Part shown: piece by piece, positions 25,361-34,205 of the stretch
Layout: every line of letters starts with the position of its first letter
How positions within the stretch are numbered: the first letter of the stretch is position 1
Assembly: GCA_017524445.1 (NCBI GenBank)
Contig: JAFXVP010000052.1
Location: forward strand, 1 to 64,000
Origin: Clostridia bacterium
Lineage (GTDB): Bacteria; Bacillota; Clostridia; Christensenellales; CAG-138
Length of the DNA: 64,000 bases
Direction: 5' to 3'
Position numbers and translations under genes: made by a program
Notes under the pieces: model-generated
Seen by the model: the letters and a program-made list of their open reading frames with translations, nothing else
Database searches by the model: none
Told to the model about the DNA's origin: nothing

Positions 25361-27001
25361 ATGAAACGCAAATGGATCTTATCGATACTGTCTCTCGTGC
25401 TGAGCAGCCTGCTGCTGCTCGCCTGCGCAAAGACGGACAACACGCAGACGGAAGCGGACGAAACCGCCGACCCGAACGCAGCCGTCGAGGTCCCCGAAGG
25501 CGATCTCGCCCTCGGCGAACCGTCTGTAGATAGCGACGTCCCCGGCGCCCCGCCGCAAATGCCGAACGGTGAAATGCCCGGCGGCTGGAACGGTGAAGGA
25601 CAGCCGCCCGAACCGCCGCAAGGCTGGAACGGCGAAGGCATGCCCCAAATGCCGGAGGGCTGGAACGGCGAAGGACAGCCGCCCGAACCGCCGGACGGTA
25701 TGGGCACGCCTCCGCAAGGCGGCCCCGGCGGGCAAGGCGGCCCCGGCGGGCAAGGCGGTCCGGGAGGACAAGGCGGTCCCGGCGGCAGCGCTGCAAGTGT
25801 AAGCTACACCGCGGCAAACGAGATCACCGCAGCGGTCACCGAATCCGGCAAAACGTACGCAAGCGCGACCGCGGACGAGAACGCGCTGCTGATCTCGACG
25901 AGCGACGCGGTCACGATCACGAATCCCTCCGTTACCAAGACCGGCGATTCGGACGGCGGCGATAACTGCAACTTCTACGGCCTGAACGCGGGCGTCCTCT
26001 GTAAGGACGGCGCGCAGGTCACGATCACCGGCGGCACGATCGAAACCTCCGCCACCGGCGCGAACGGCGTGTTCAGCTACGGCGGCAACGGCGGCAGAAA
26101 CGGCGCGGCGGGCGACGGCACGACCGTCACGATCAGCGATACGGTCATCACCACGACCGGTTCCGGCTCCGGCGGCATTATGACCACAGGCGGCGGCAAA
26201 ACGATCGCGAACAACCTCACCGTCACCACAAGCGGGCAGTCCTCCGCCCCGATCCGCACCGACCGCGGCGGCGGCACGGTCGTCGTTTCCGGCGGGACCT
26301 ATACCTCGAACGGGCTCGGCTCCCCCGCCATCTATTCGACGGCGGAGATCACGGTCAAGGACGCGGTCCTCGTCTCGAATCAGAGCGAAGGCGCGGTCAT
26401 CGAGGGCAAGAACAGCATTACGCTCGAAAACTGCACGCTGACCGCGAACAATACCAGGCGCAACAGCAACGCGTCTTTCCTCGATTCGGTCATGCTTTAC
26501 CAGTCGATGTCGGGCGACGCGGATTCCGGCACGGCGGCGTTTTCGATGACCGGCGGACGGCTCATCTCGCTTTCCGGTCACGTCTTCCACGTGACGAACA
26601 CGAACGCGGTCATCACGCTCTCCGGCGTTTCGATCACAAACGAGGACCCCGCGGACGTTCTGCTTTCGGTCTGCGCGGACGGCTGGAGCGGCGCAAAGAA
26701 TATCGCGACGCTGCACGCGAAACAGCAGGCGCTTTCCGGCACGATCCTCGTCGGCAGCGATTCCGAGCTGACACTGGATCTCTCAGACGGCTCGTCGTTT
26801 ACCGGCGCGATCTCCGGCGTGATCACCAACGCCAAGGGTGAAGCGGTCAGTACCGACGTCGGCACGGTGCACGTGACGCTCGACGGCACATCTACATGGA
26901 CCCTGACCGCGGACACGTACATTACCTCGTTTGAAGGCGATGCGTCCCGGATCGTCACCAACGGCTTCTCGCTCTACGTGAACGGCGTGAAGGTCGCATA
27001 A
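25361..27001 (+). CDS. Secreted beta-helix lipoprotein with tandem Gly/Pro/Trp-rich spacer
   Basis: The 546-residue lipoprotein has a signal peptide with lipobox LLLLAC (Cys near residue 23). A low-complexity spacer (about 65-145) is built from tandem GWNGEGQPPEPP-type and GGPGGQ units. A long Thr/Val/Gly-rich region (about 150-546) follows, with regularly spaced strands such as VTITGGTIETSATG, VTISDTVITTTGSG and ITLENCTLTANN, typical of a right-handed parallel beta-helix. Such proteins are surface adhesins or polysaccharide-active enzymes; no catalytic signature was recognised. AAAGGAGAA precedes the ATG. The spacer probably carries the helix through the wall. It is monocistronic, with a terminator following. 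Confidence 0.8.
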   Translation: MKRKWILSILSLVLSSLLLLACAKTDNTQTEADETADPNAAVEVPEGDLALGEPSVDSDVPGAPPQMPNGEMPGGWNGEGQPPEPPQGWNGEGMPQMPEGWNGEGQPPEPPDGMGTPPQGGPGGQGGPGGQGGPGGQGGPGGSAASVSYTAANEITAAVTESGKTYASATADENALLISTSDAVTITNPSVTKTGDSDGGDNCNFYGLNAGVLCKDGAQVTITGGTIETSATGANGVFSYGGNGGRNGAAGDGTTVTISDTVITTTGSGSGGIMTTGGGKTIANNLTVTTSGQSSAPIRTDRGGGTVVVSGGTYTSNGLGSPAIYSTAEITVKDAVLVSNQSEGAVIEGKNSITLENCTLTANNTRRNSNASFLDSVMLYQSMSGDADSGTAAFSMTGGRLISLSGHVFHVTNTNAVITLSGVSITNEDPADVLLSVCADGWSGAKNIATLHAKQQALSGTILVGSDSELTLDLSDGSSFTGAISGVITNAKGEAVSTDVGTVHVTLDGTSTWTLTADTYITSFEGDASRIVTNGFSLYVNGVKVA

Positions 27002-27015
27002 ATCCAAAAAATACG

Positions 27016-27039
27016 AAAGGAGCCGGACGGCTCCTTTTT
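27016..27039. terminator. Bidirectional terminator
   Basis: AAAGGAGCC-GGAC-GGCTCCTTT at 27016-27037, flanked by T on the right, lies between the convergent beta-helix gene and the radical SAM gene. Confidence 0.85.
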
Positions 27040-27042
27040 GCT

Positions 27043-28023
27043 TTATATGTTTGTGTCGATCTCATAGCCGAAGCGTTCGGAAAGCGCTTCGGCGTGTTTC
27101 GGTCCGGTGATGTGCCGCTCGTCGATCACGCGAAAATCCGCAGCCAAGGGGTCCGGCAGCAGATCGTAAAAGAGCAGGTTCGCTCCTGCGCGGATCGCGG
27201 CGTCGTTCGCCTCCGGATCGGCAAGCCCCTTCTTGAGGTCGGCGCCGGGCTGCTGCGCGGTGATGCGAATTTCGGGCATTATCAGACGCAGGATCGCGAT
27301 CTCCTTATACAGCAGTTCGAGGCGGCCGCGGTGGTGCGTCTCAAAGAGCGGCGTGTTCAGCGCGGGCAGGTACGGAATGACCGGTGCCCATGAAATGCCG
27401 AGCCGCTTCATCAAGAGGATATCGTCGGCAAGCTCCGAAACCGTCTGCCCCGGCCAGTCGATGATGTTGCCGGACGCAAGCATGAGCCCCAGTGCTCGGA
27501 TCGTTTCGATCGCCTCCATGCGGCGGGCGAACGTCGTCGACGGGTTCATGCGATTGAAGCTTTCGGGATCGGACATCTCAAATTTCAGCACGTATTCGTC
27601 CGCACCGGCGGCCTTCAGCGCCTCGTACCGCGCGCGTTCGAACTCGCCGCAGGCGAGCGAAACGAACATGCCCGCGTCCTTGAACGCGCGCACGATCTCC
27701 AGAAGCCCGTCGAATCCGTATTTCGGGTCCTCGCCCGCGATGAGAAAGATGCGCTTGTAGCCGTGCGCCGCGGCATTCGTGCCCAGCGCGATCACGTCCT
27801 CCGGCGCGATGCGGAAGCGCTTCAGCGCGCTGTTGCCCGCGCGCATGCCGCAGTACAGGCATTGGTTTTTGCATACGTTCGTGTAACCGATCATGGCGCT
27901 TAATAGGATGCGATTGCCGAACTGCGCTTCACGCGCGCGCTGCGCGTTCGGCAGCACGTCGCGGGCAAACGCCTCCTCCGGCATGTTCAGAATGTCCAGA
28001 ATATCCTGTTTCGTCTCGATCAT
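27043..28023 (-). CDS. HydE/PylB-like radical SAM enzyme
   Basis: The 326-residue radical SAM protein of the biotin-synthase superfamily has cluster motif CKNQCLYCG (CxxxCxxC, about residues 48-55), preceded by FGNRILLSAMIGYTNV. The SAM-binding strand IFLIAGEDPKYG and DWPGQTVSELADDI resemble HydE ([FeFe]-hydrogenase maturase) and PylB (methylornithine synthase). It is close to HydE in length (about 340) but has no recognisable auxiliary C-terminal cysteines. Neither hydrogenase, HydF/HydG nor pyl genes lie nearby, so the substrate remains open. GGAGGGG lies well placed before the ATG at 28023; longer starts enter the upstream promoter area. Confidence 0.8.
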   Translation of the reverse strand: MIETKQDILDILNMPEEAFARDVLPNAQRAREAQFGNRILLSAMIGYTNVCKNQCLYCGMRAGNSALKRFRIAPEDVIALGTNAAAHGYKRIFLIAGEDPKYGFDGLLEIVRAFKDAGMFVSLACGEFERARYEALKAAGADEYVLKFEMSDPESFNRMNPSTTFARRMEAIETIRALGLMLASGNIIDWPGQTVSELADDILLMKRLGISWAPVIPYLPALNTPLFETHHRGRLELLYKEIAILRLIMPEIRITAQQPGADLKKGLADPEANDAAIRAGANLLFYDLLPDPLAADFRVIDERHITGPKHAEALSERFGYEIDTNI

Positions 28024-28179
28024 GGGATTCCCCTCCGTTTCCAACACAATACCACCGAATCGCGCCGCTGTCAAACGCGAAATCTCGGACTGCATGAGGG
28101 AAACACGTGGGTTCGGGGCGCAAAGCCGCAACTTTTTTTCGTTTTCGTAAATAATTTAATGTTTTTCGTAAAATAGGTG

Positions 28180-28236
28180 TTGACAAACGTGAAAGCATGG
28201 TGTATACTGCGTTCAGAAGTTAACGATAACCGTTAA
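28180..28236 (+). promoter_or_regulatory. Strong promoter with a downstream inverted-repeat operator
   Basis: TTGACA (28180-28185) and TATACT (28203-28208) have 17-base spacing. Near the expected start of transcription lies a perfect dyad, TTAACG-ATAAC-CGTTAA (28220-28236). Its place suggests repression of the DUF2975/YozG-type pair by the HTH protein encoded downstream (inference). Confidence 0.75.
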
Positions 28237-28268
28237 TTAATTTACGAAATCAAACGGAGGAAACAACC

Positions 28269-28955
28269 ATGGAAAACAACATTCAGACCAAAGTCAACAA
28301 GATCGGGCTGATCGGCAAGATCGTTTCGATCGTCCTGATCGTCCTGCTGTCCATCGGCGCGTTCGGGCTGCTGGTCGGCGGCGTCGCCTGCGTCGCCCTG
28401 CCCAAGGATGCGGTGCAGGTGTCCGTCAGCTCCGACGTGAACGTGCAGGTGAACAAGTCGCTGATGGGCAGCGAGTGGAAAAGCATCGACGAAGCGCTTG
28501 CGGCCGCCAATGAAAAGGTCGCCGAGGAACACGACGGCGTGACCATCGAAAAGACGGACGACGGGCTCGCGGTGCACGTGAACGATCCCGACAAGGTCAA
28601 AAACTTCGGCGTCCGGGATACTTTGAAGGCTTTCTCGGCCCTGTTGATCGGCGCCGCCTGCGCGATCGTGACGCTCGTGATGTTTTTGAAGCTCTGCGAC
28701 GCCTTCCGCGTCTGTATTAGTCCCTTTGACGAGGCCGTCATCAAGCGGATGAACATCTTTGCATGGACGCTGATCGTCTGCGCCGTGGTGGGCTCCCTTG
28801 CCACCGGCGTTGCGACCGCCGCCGTTGCGGGCATCGGCAATTTCAGCTTCAACCTGAACCTGGTGACGATCTTTGCCGCGCTCGTCGTCTTCTTCCTCTG
28901 CATGATCTTCCGCTACGGCGCAAAGCTCCAGCAGGAAGCCGACGAAACGCTGTGA
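28269..28955 (+). CDS. DUF2975 membrane protein (YoaS-like)
   Basis: The 228-residue protein has a helix at about 16-45, an extracellular loop (about 45-115) and three further helices: DTLKAFSALLIGAACAIVTL, IFAWTLIVCAVVGSLATGV and LNLVTIFAALVVFFLCMIF. The pattern, with a small YozG-type HTH gene directly behind it, matches the DUF2975-YozG pairs of Bacillus and Clostridia. Function is unproven; membrane partners of this kind are thought to modulate the regulator. The RBS ACGGAGGA and a near-consensus promoter support good expression. Confidence 0.82.
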   Translation: MENNIQTKVNKIGLIGKIVSIVLIVLLSIGAFGLLVGGVACVALPKDAVQVSVSSDVNVQVNKSLMGSEWKSIDEALAAANEKVAEEHDGVTIEKTDDGLAVHVNDPDKVKNFGVRDTLKAFSALLIGAACAIVTLVMFLKLCDAFRVCISPFDEAVIKRMNIFAWTLIVCAVVGSLATGVATAAVAGIGNFSFNLNLVTIFAALVVFFLCMIFRYGAKLQQEADETL

Positions 28956-28964
28956 GGTGCGCGT

Positions 28965-29186
28965 ATGGGAAGAATCATTCTGCGGCTTGACCGCGTCATG
29001 GCGGACCGGAAGATGAGCCTGAACGAGCTATCCGAAAAGGTCGGCGTCGCGAACGTGAACCTTTCGAAGCTCAAGAACGGACACATCAGCGCGATCCGGT
29101 TTTCGACCCTCATCGCCATCTGTGAAGCGCTGCACTGCCAGCCCGGCGACATCCTCGAATACGCGCCGGACGAAACGGAAGAATAA
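28965..29186 (+). CDS. YozG-type helix-turn-helix regulator
   Basis: The 73-residue Cro/C1-type HTH of the HTH_26 group has MSLNELSEKVGVANVNLSKLKNG as the two recognition helices and AICEALHCQPGDILEY at the end, the family signature. It starts 9 bases after the DUF2975 stop, with GAGGTG as RBS. Such proteins are DNA-binding repressors acting with a membrane partner. The dyad at 28220-28236 is the obvious candidate site. Confidence 0.9.
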   Translation: MGRIILRLDRVMADRKMSLNELSEKVGVANVNLSKLKNGHISAIRFSTLIAICEALHCQPGDILEYAPDETEE

Positions 29187-29192
29187 AACGCG

Positions 29193-29227
29193 AAACAGTC
29201 TCCGCGCAACAGCGGAGACTGTTTTTT
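29193..29227 (+). terminator. Rho-independent terminator
   Basis: AAACAGTCTCCGC pairs with GCGGAGACTGTTT across a 6-base loop, followed by T. It ends the DUF2975-HTH transcript. Confidence 0.92.
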
Positions 29228-29237
29228 GATACGGGTA

Positions 29238-29267
29238 AGATCCTTCGGCTTCGCCTCAGGATGACAG
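29238..29267. repeat. Short dispersed repeat, GATCCTTCGGC...TCAGGATGACAG type
   Basis: AGATCCTTCGGC and TTCGCCTCAGGATGACAG; relatives occur at 30692-30731 and 49491-49530, and the conserved end TGTCATCCTGAGGAA is found in reverse near 49411. It is widespread in Clostridia as small intergenic imperfect palindromes. Confidence 0.6.
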
Positions 29268-29283
29268 AAAAGGGACCGCCGGC

Positions 29284-30600
29284 TCAATTGATTTCGCCGG
29301 TCAAGGCGTCGTAGATCTGGATTTCGTCTTCTTCCCCCGTACCGTTCCAATCGAATTGAATACCGATCACACGGCAGTCGTCGAGAAAATAATACTCATT
29401 TCCGGTTGCCGGTGAATAAGGGGCTGAATGGAATTCAAAAGCGCAGTATTGCCCTTCCTGCAGTTCGTACCGATCTGCAATCGTATGATCCTTCGGCGTA
29501 TGCCCCGCCCAGGACTGCACCGTGCGCCCCAAATAACGAACATATCCTGCCACATACAGATCTCCGAACGGAACGGGCTCGAAATCCCGACCGGCGGAAA
29601 TCAGGATCGTTTCATCTCCCTTTCTCAAGCAATACAGGCATCCGCTTTCATACGCAAACAGTACGATCTCTTCGATCTGCCAGCCGTCCTTCTCCATCCA
29701 ATGGAAATATTCGAACAGATTCATGCCGATCCAGTTTTTTTCCGCGGAATCCTCCAATTCCACCTGACTGTACAAGCAAAACGTGCCCCCGGAACGCTCG
29801 TCCAAAAGCTGTTTCGGGTCATAGGACACGCTCATCTCGAACCGTCGCGTATGAGTACGATCGTTTTCCGATTGGCAATGCGTTCCAAACAGCAGAACGT
29901 CGTCGATGCTTTGCGGATTCTTCTTCACAATCGCGCATAGCTTATTATTTCCGCGATGTCCGATCAGAAGCTCACATTCGGTTTCCGTCGAACCTGCATA
30001 AATCGTTCCGCTTGCCGCGCCGTTCGGATCGGTCGACAGATTTGTCGACGGTCCGTTCATGATTCCGCTGTACCAGTTTCTCCATTCGGTGTTCGGCTGC
30101 GATTGGATCAACAATTCAAATGGCTCATAATCTACCGAAAATGATGTGTAATAACGCTTCAATTGCGTGGTGTCTGCTGTTTGGAAACAGACGTCCTTTT
30201 GTTCCTCGGAGAAACAATGCAGTAGATCGCTTGTAATCCGGAACCAGACCAGATCGCCGTCGTTCAGCAGACGCGCTGTGCCTGCCGGAACCGTAAAAGC
30301 GGGCTCATCATCCGTGAGCGTACGGTACAACGGCACTTCGATCGCGAAATGATCGTCCTCGGGAATCAAGTTATAGCAATTTCGAAAAAACGTGACCCGT
30401 ACTTCGCCGGTTTCGGATACGGTCAAAACCCCATGCTTCCATTCCCAGACCGTGCCCTTATGCTCGGACGGGTCAAACGGTTTTGCTTTCGCTTCGGAAA
30501 AGGTTGCGGTTTTTCCATAATCCAAACTGACTGTTCTCGCACAGCCGACGACAAAGCAGAGCAAAAGAAGAACGGATACAAGTCTTCGAACGGTGCGCAT
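29284..30600 (-). CDS. Lipoprotein of unknown function
   Basis: The 438-residue protein has a signal peptide and lipobox LLCFVVGC (Cys near 20). The mature part is acidic and beta-rich, with no recognised catalytic motif. It ends with FDWNGTGEEDEIQIYDALTGEIN, a calcium-binding-like Asp/Asn cluster reminiscent of EF-hand-like dockerin or FG-GAP ends (inference). The ATG at 30600 is preferred over longer in-frame starts because AGGAGGATA lies 7 bases upstream and the signal peptide begins there. It is convergent with the HTH gene and divergent from another lipoprotein gene. Confidence 0.75.
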   Translation of the reverse strand: MRTVRRLVSVLLLLCFVVGCARTVSLDYGKTATFSEAKAKPFDPSEHKGTVWEWKHGVLTVSETGEVRVTFFRNCYNLIPEDDHFAIEVPLYRTLTDDEPAFTVPAGTARLLNDGDLVWFRITSDLLHCFSEEQKDVCFQTADTTQLKRYYTSFSVDYEPFELLIQSQPNTEWRNWYSGIMNGPSTNLSTDPNGAASGTIYAGSTETECELLIGHRGNNKLCAIVKKNPQSIDDVLLFGTHCQSENDRTHTRRFEMSVSYDPKQLLDERSGGTFCLYSQVELEDSAEKNWIGMNLFEYFHWMEKDGWQIEEIVLFAYESGCLYCLRKGDETILISAGRDFEPVPFGDLYVAGYVRYLGRTVQSWAGHTPKDHTIADRYELQEGQYCAFEFHSAPYSPATGNEYYFLDDCRVIGIQFDWNGTGEEDEIQIYDALTGEIN

Positions 30601-30691
30601 GGGCGATATCCTCCTCATTTTCCTGCATTTACCATACCATTGCGATGCAACAGACTTGCAACACGCACATGAACGAAGTGTAAATTCGGGA

Positions 30692-30731
30692 AGATCCTTC
30701 GGCATCCCTACGGGATTCCTCAGGACGACAG
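30692..30731. repeat. Short dispersed repeat, GATCCTTCGGC...CAGGACGACAG type
   Basis: Second copy of the 29238 repeat with a longer centre (GGCATCCCTACGGGATTCC, itself an imperfect palindrome). It lies in the 291-base gap between divergent lipoprotein genes; the rest of the gap is AT-rich with GTTAACAATT/TTTAACAATT direct repeats near 30811-30835, probably promoter DNA. Confidence 0.6.
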
Positions 30732-30891
30732 AAGCGGTTATGGATGCTGACGTCCCCCGGCTGTTCACAATCGGAAAGGCTGTCAGCCTTATCATACTGT
30801 TTTCTCCAAGGTTAACAATTAGTTTTAACAATTAAAACACAATTATAACGTATCCGCATGATAAAATATGATTGGAAACGGAGGGAGCGAC

Positions 30892-32484
30892 ATGAAAAGG
30901 ATCCTTGTTATTTGTCTTTGTCTTGCAATGCTCGCCTGCGGCACAACGGCGCAGCAGGAGGAAACAGCGCATACGGATACGCCTGTGTCGGCAGAACCCG
31001 CAGAAAACGAAACGGTCGCAATGAATCTCGCTCCGGAACCGGTGCGATACCCCGTCAGGGAAGCGATCGCCGCCCTGCCCGAAGCGATTGAACCTATCGA
31101 TCTCGAAGATCACCTGCTCGTCTATGAATCAAACGATGCAACATATCTCTATGCTTACGGCGAATCAGTGTTTTTGCATCAGGGAGGGATCTACAGTTGG
31201 GACGGTCCTTACAACTATCTGACCGATGGAACGGCGTTTACATTCATTGAACCGGGCGACGGCACGCTGCATATCATTGACCTGAACGATCCGCAAAAAA
31301 CGCCGGCAATCGTCGATTCGGATGCGGTGAACGGCGTGAAGCGCTTTGCGATCTCGCAGAGCGGCAATGAAATCCTGTTTCTGAAGGACGAAAGCGAGCG
31401 GGACGGAGAATCCGCGGAGGCTTTGTATTACTTCGCAAACGGCGAAGCAATGCGCATAGAGGAAAGCGTCGGAGAAGTCGATCAGTTCAGTCTGTCACCC
31501 GACGGGAAATCCTATGTCTTTTATATGATGGATGAGCCCTACAGTGAAATCCTGACGATAAACGGCGTGCCGATCGATCTGGACGATCATATCGAAGATC
31601 TCAGCGAGGATCTTCAAACGGCGCTGACCCTCGGATCGGGCGTTCTGACGCTGTACCGTGAAGGGATTGAACCGCTGGTGCTTTCGGAAAACAGCGAGCT
31701 TTACGGGTGCCGGATCATGTCGGACGGAACGGTTCGATGGATCGAAACGGATAACACATATTGGGAATATCGCGGGACAGAAAAGAACAAGTTGGCTGAA
31801 AACGCCGAATCGCCACACATGACCGAATCCGGCATGATCGAGTTCTTTCGCGGCGGCTCGCTCTACGTGCAGTTCGGCGACGACGAGCCGCTGCTGATCT
31901 GTGCAGAAGAGCCCGGCAAAAGCGTGTATCTCTCGAACATTCTCGACGGCGGAAGCAGGATCGTTTACGGCATGGTTTCCGACGAAAAGGACGTCGCAAA
32001 CGCGTTTATGCACCAAACGGCCTATGTTGTGACCGTGGACAGAAGCGGCGTCTCCGAACCGAAGCTGATTTCGGACGACAGTTACAAGGTGATCCCTTTC
32101 CGCGACGACTTTATCGCTGCACAGACAGAGGACACCATTACCTGCAAACTATATTTCAAAGGAAAGGACGTCGGCGTTGTGGACGATCTCTGGAATGATC
32201 TTCACATCTCCGGAAGCGGAGAAAGCCAAGTCCTGCTTTACCGCAGCGAGGGACAGCTTTGCCGCTTTGACGGCGAAACGGTTACGGTGATCCTCGATTC
32301 CGTACCGAAAACGTTGACACGCTGGGTCTGGATGCTGGAAAACGGCACATTCCTGTACCGTGAAGGCGACGCACGGTATTATTACGACGGAACCGCGTTC
32401 CACAAGATACTGGAGAACGTCGACTGGTGTTTCTTCGTTTCGTTCCTGAAAGAAGCTTTGGAAGAACGTCTGCTCCACGATTGA
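30892..32484 (+). CDS. Lipoprotein with propeller-like repeats, unknown function
   Basis: The 530-residue protein has a signal peptide with lipobox LAMLAC (Cys at about 17). A Thr/Glu-rich linker is followed by repeating short beta units such as FSLSPDGKSYVFYMMDE, FAISQSGNEILFLKDESE and LYRSEGQLCRFDGET. These resemble blades of a TolB/WD40-like beta-propeller in the sensor lipoproteins of Clostridia. No enzyme motif is seen. The start at 30892 is set by ACGGAGGGA; an earlier in-frame ATG at 30868 lacks one. A terminator follows. Confidence 0.75.
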   Translation: MKRILVICLCLAMLACGTTAQQEETAHTDTPVSAEPAENETVAMNLAPEPVRYPVREAIAALPEAIEPIDLEDHLLVYESNDATYLYAYGESVFLHQGGIYSWDGPYNYLTDGTAFTFIEPGDGTLHIIDLNDPQKTPAIVDSDAVNGVKRFAISQSGNEILFLKDESERDGESAEALYYFANGEAMRIEESVGEVDQFSLSPDGKSYVFYMMDEPYSEILTINGVPIDLDDHIEDLSEDLQTALTLGSGVLTLYREGIEPLVLSENSELYGCRIMSDGTVRWIETDNTYWEYRGTEKNKLAENAESPHMTESGMIEFFRGGSLYVQFGDDEPLLICAEEPGKSVYLSNILDGGSRIVYGMVSDEKDVANAFMHQTAYVVTVDRSGVSEPKLISDDSYKVIPFRDDFIAAQTEDTITCKLYFKGKDVGVVDDLWNDLHISGSGESQVLLYRSEGQLCRFDGETVTVILDSVPKTLTRWVWMLENGTFLYREGDARYYYDGTAFHKILENVDWCFFVSFLKEALEERLLHD

Positions 32485-32493
32485 TACTATGCA

Positions 32494-32523
32494 ACAAAGC
32501 CCCCGCGACTGCGGGGGCTTTGT
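32494..32523. terminator. Bidirectional terminator
   Basis: ACAAAGCCCCCGC-GACT-GCGGGGGCTTTGT lies between the convergent lipoprotein and 132-residue genes. Confidence 0.85.
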
Positions 32524-32541
32524 GATACGGGGATCGGAGGT

Positions 32542-32940
32542 TCACGTCGCAGAAGCGTCCGGCGCGAAACCGAAGATCTCGTCCAATTCGATCGCAGGCA
32601 GTTCCTTCACATGACGAAAAATCAGAAATGCTCTGCGTTCTTCCGGGAAAAATATGATTCTTGCATTGATCCGGGGCACGTCAAAGCCCAAAGATTCGAT
32701 CATGAGCAGTGCTTTGGAACAATACAGATAATATTCTGAAAACGAATATCTCCCGGCACCGTATGAGTAATCGTCGTCTATGCTGACGTCGACGTATTTG
32801 ATCCCATAATCGGACTTTTCAACCATCCGAACGATGTCGGTCGGGTCCAGATCATCCTCATAAACGTAATCTTTCCCGACGTCCTTCGTGCCGTCTTCCG
32901 TATGGTTCCCGTAAAGCATCTCGCCGACTCTTGTAAACAC
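32542..32940 (-). CDS. Hypothetical acidic protein, 132 residues
   Basis: It starts with GTG, preceded by TGAGGTGAT at good spacing. The protein is acidic and soluble-looking, with many Asp and Tyr (YVDVSIDDDYSYGAGRYSFS) and an aromatic-rich second half (RAFLIFRHVKELPAIEL). No family was recognised. It is bounded by terminators on both sides, so it is probably a single-gene unit. Confidence 0.6.
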   Translation of the reverse strand: MFTRVGEMLYGNHTEDGTKDVGKDYVYEDDLDPTDIVRMVEKSDYGIKYVDVSIDDDYSYGAGRYSFSEYYLYCSKALLMIESLGFDVPRINARIIFFPEERRAFLIFRHVKELPAIELDEIFGFAPDASAT

Positions 32941-32961
32941 GGTATCACCTCATCTGCGAAG

Positions 32962-32996
32962 AAAAAACCGGTCCGTTGAACGCTGTTCAACGGACC
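32962..32996 (-). terminator. Rho-independent terminator of tdh-kbl
   Basis: A perfect 12-pair stem, GGTCCGTTGAAC-loop-GTTCAACGGACC (32970-32996), with T6 on the minus strand. Confidence 0.92.
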
Positions 32997-33008
32997 GAAG
33001 CGAAGCGC

Positions 33009-34190
33009 TTATAAGCCCATTTCCTTCTTGACTTCGCCGAAGCACTTGACGGCGAAATCGAGGTCCTCCTTGGTGTGACCCGCGGAGATCTGCGTGCGGA
33101 CGCGCGCCTTGCCCATCGGAACGACCGGATACGAGAAGCCCGTCACGTACACGCCCTTTTCGAGCATGCGGTTTGCGAACTCCTGCGCGACCTTCGCGTC
33201 GTAGAGCATGATCGGAACGATCGGATGCTCGCCGGGCAGAAGGTCAAAGCCGAGCTATTCCATTTCCTTGCGGAAGTAGTTCGCGTTCGCGTGGACGCGG
33301 TCACGAAGCTCGGTGGATGCTTCGAGGAGGTCGATCGTCTTGATCGTCGCGGCGCAGATCGCGGGCGCGAGGGTGTTGCTGAACAGATACGGACGGGAGC
33401 GCTGACGGAGCAGGTCGATGATCTCCTTGCGTGCCGCGGTGTAGCCGCCGGACGCGCCGCCGAGCGCTTTTCCGAACGTGCCGGTGATGATGTCGACCCG
33501 ACCCATCACGCCGCAGTATTCCGCGGTGCCTCTGCCGTGCTCGCCCATGAAACCGACCGCGTGCGAATCGTCGACCATAACGAGCGCGTCGTACTGCTCC
33601 GCGAGATCGCAGATGCCCTTGAGGTTTGCGATATAGCCGTCCATCGAGAACACGCCGTCGGTCGCGATCAGCTTGATGCGGCAGTCCTTGGCTTCCTCAA
33701 GCTTTGCCCGAAGGTCTTCCATGTCGTTGTTGTGATAGCGCAATCTCTTTGCCTTGCACAGACGCACGCCGTCGATGATGGAGGCGTGGTTCAGCTCGTC
33801 GGAGATGACCGCGTCCTCGGGTCCCAGAAGCGTCTCAAAGAGACCGCCGTTTGCGTCGAAGCAGGACGAATACAGGATCGCGTCCTCCTGCCCCGTGAAC
33901 TTCGCGATGCGGCCTTCGAGCTCCTTGTGGATGCCCTGCGTGCCGCAGATGAAGCGGACGGACGAAAGACCGAAGCCCCACTCGTCGTAGCTTGCCTTTG
34001 CGGCGGCGATCAGGTCCGGGTTGTCGGAAAGTCCGAGATAGTTGTTTGCGCACATGTTGACGACGCATTTTGCCTTCGTGGTGTCGATGCGGCTTCTCTG
34101 CGGGGTCGTGATGATGCGCTCCTCCTTGTACGTGCCCGCCTCGCGGATCGCGTCAAGCTGTTCGCGGTAGATCGAGTATGCTTTCTTCAT
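33009..34190 (-). pseudogene. kbl: Glycine C-acetyltransferase (2-amino-3-ketobutyrate CoA ligase) with in-frame amber codon
   Basis: The full frame (394 codons) covers the whole Kbl family length. It contains [13 protein letters not shown], the PLP lysine in [14 protein letters not shown], and [17 protein letters not shown] at 33255-33257 splits it into 311 and 81 codon parts in the same frame; homology resumes at once with [19 protein letters not shown] and continues to the normal end. The interrupted site is a helix position that varies in the family, and one base change (AAG or GAG to TAG) explains it. The enzyme cleaves 2-amino-3-oxobutyrate with CoA into glycine and acetyl-CoA. It follows tdh by 15 bases. 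It may be a fresh nonsense mutation, a read error, or a suppressed codon; TAG ends at least two other genes here. Confidence 0.85.
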
Positions 34191-34205
34191 TGGTTTTTTC
34201 CTCCG

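Noticed and set aside
25379..26716. 445-residue minus frame opposite the beta-helix lipoprotein
   Set aside because: Composition artefact of the repetitive Gly/Thr-rich gene; no signal, RBS or family motif.
33009..33209. Separate 66-residue gene
   Set aside because: It is the C-terminal part of kbl in the same frame after the amber codon. It has no RBS of its own.
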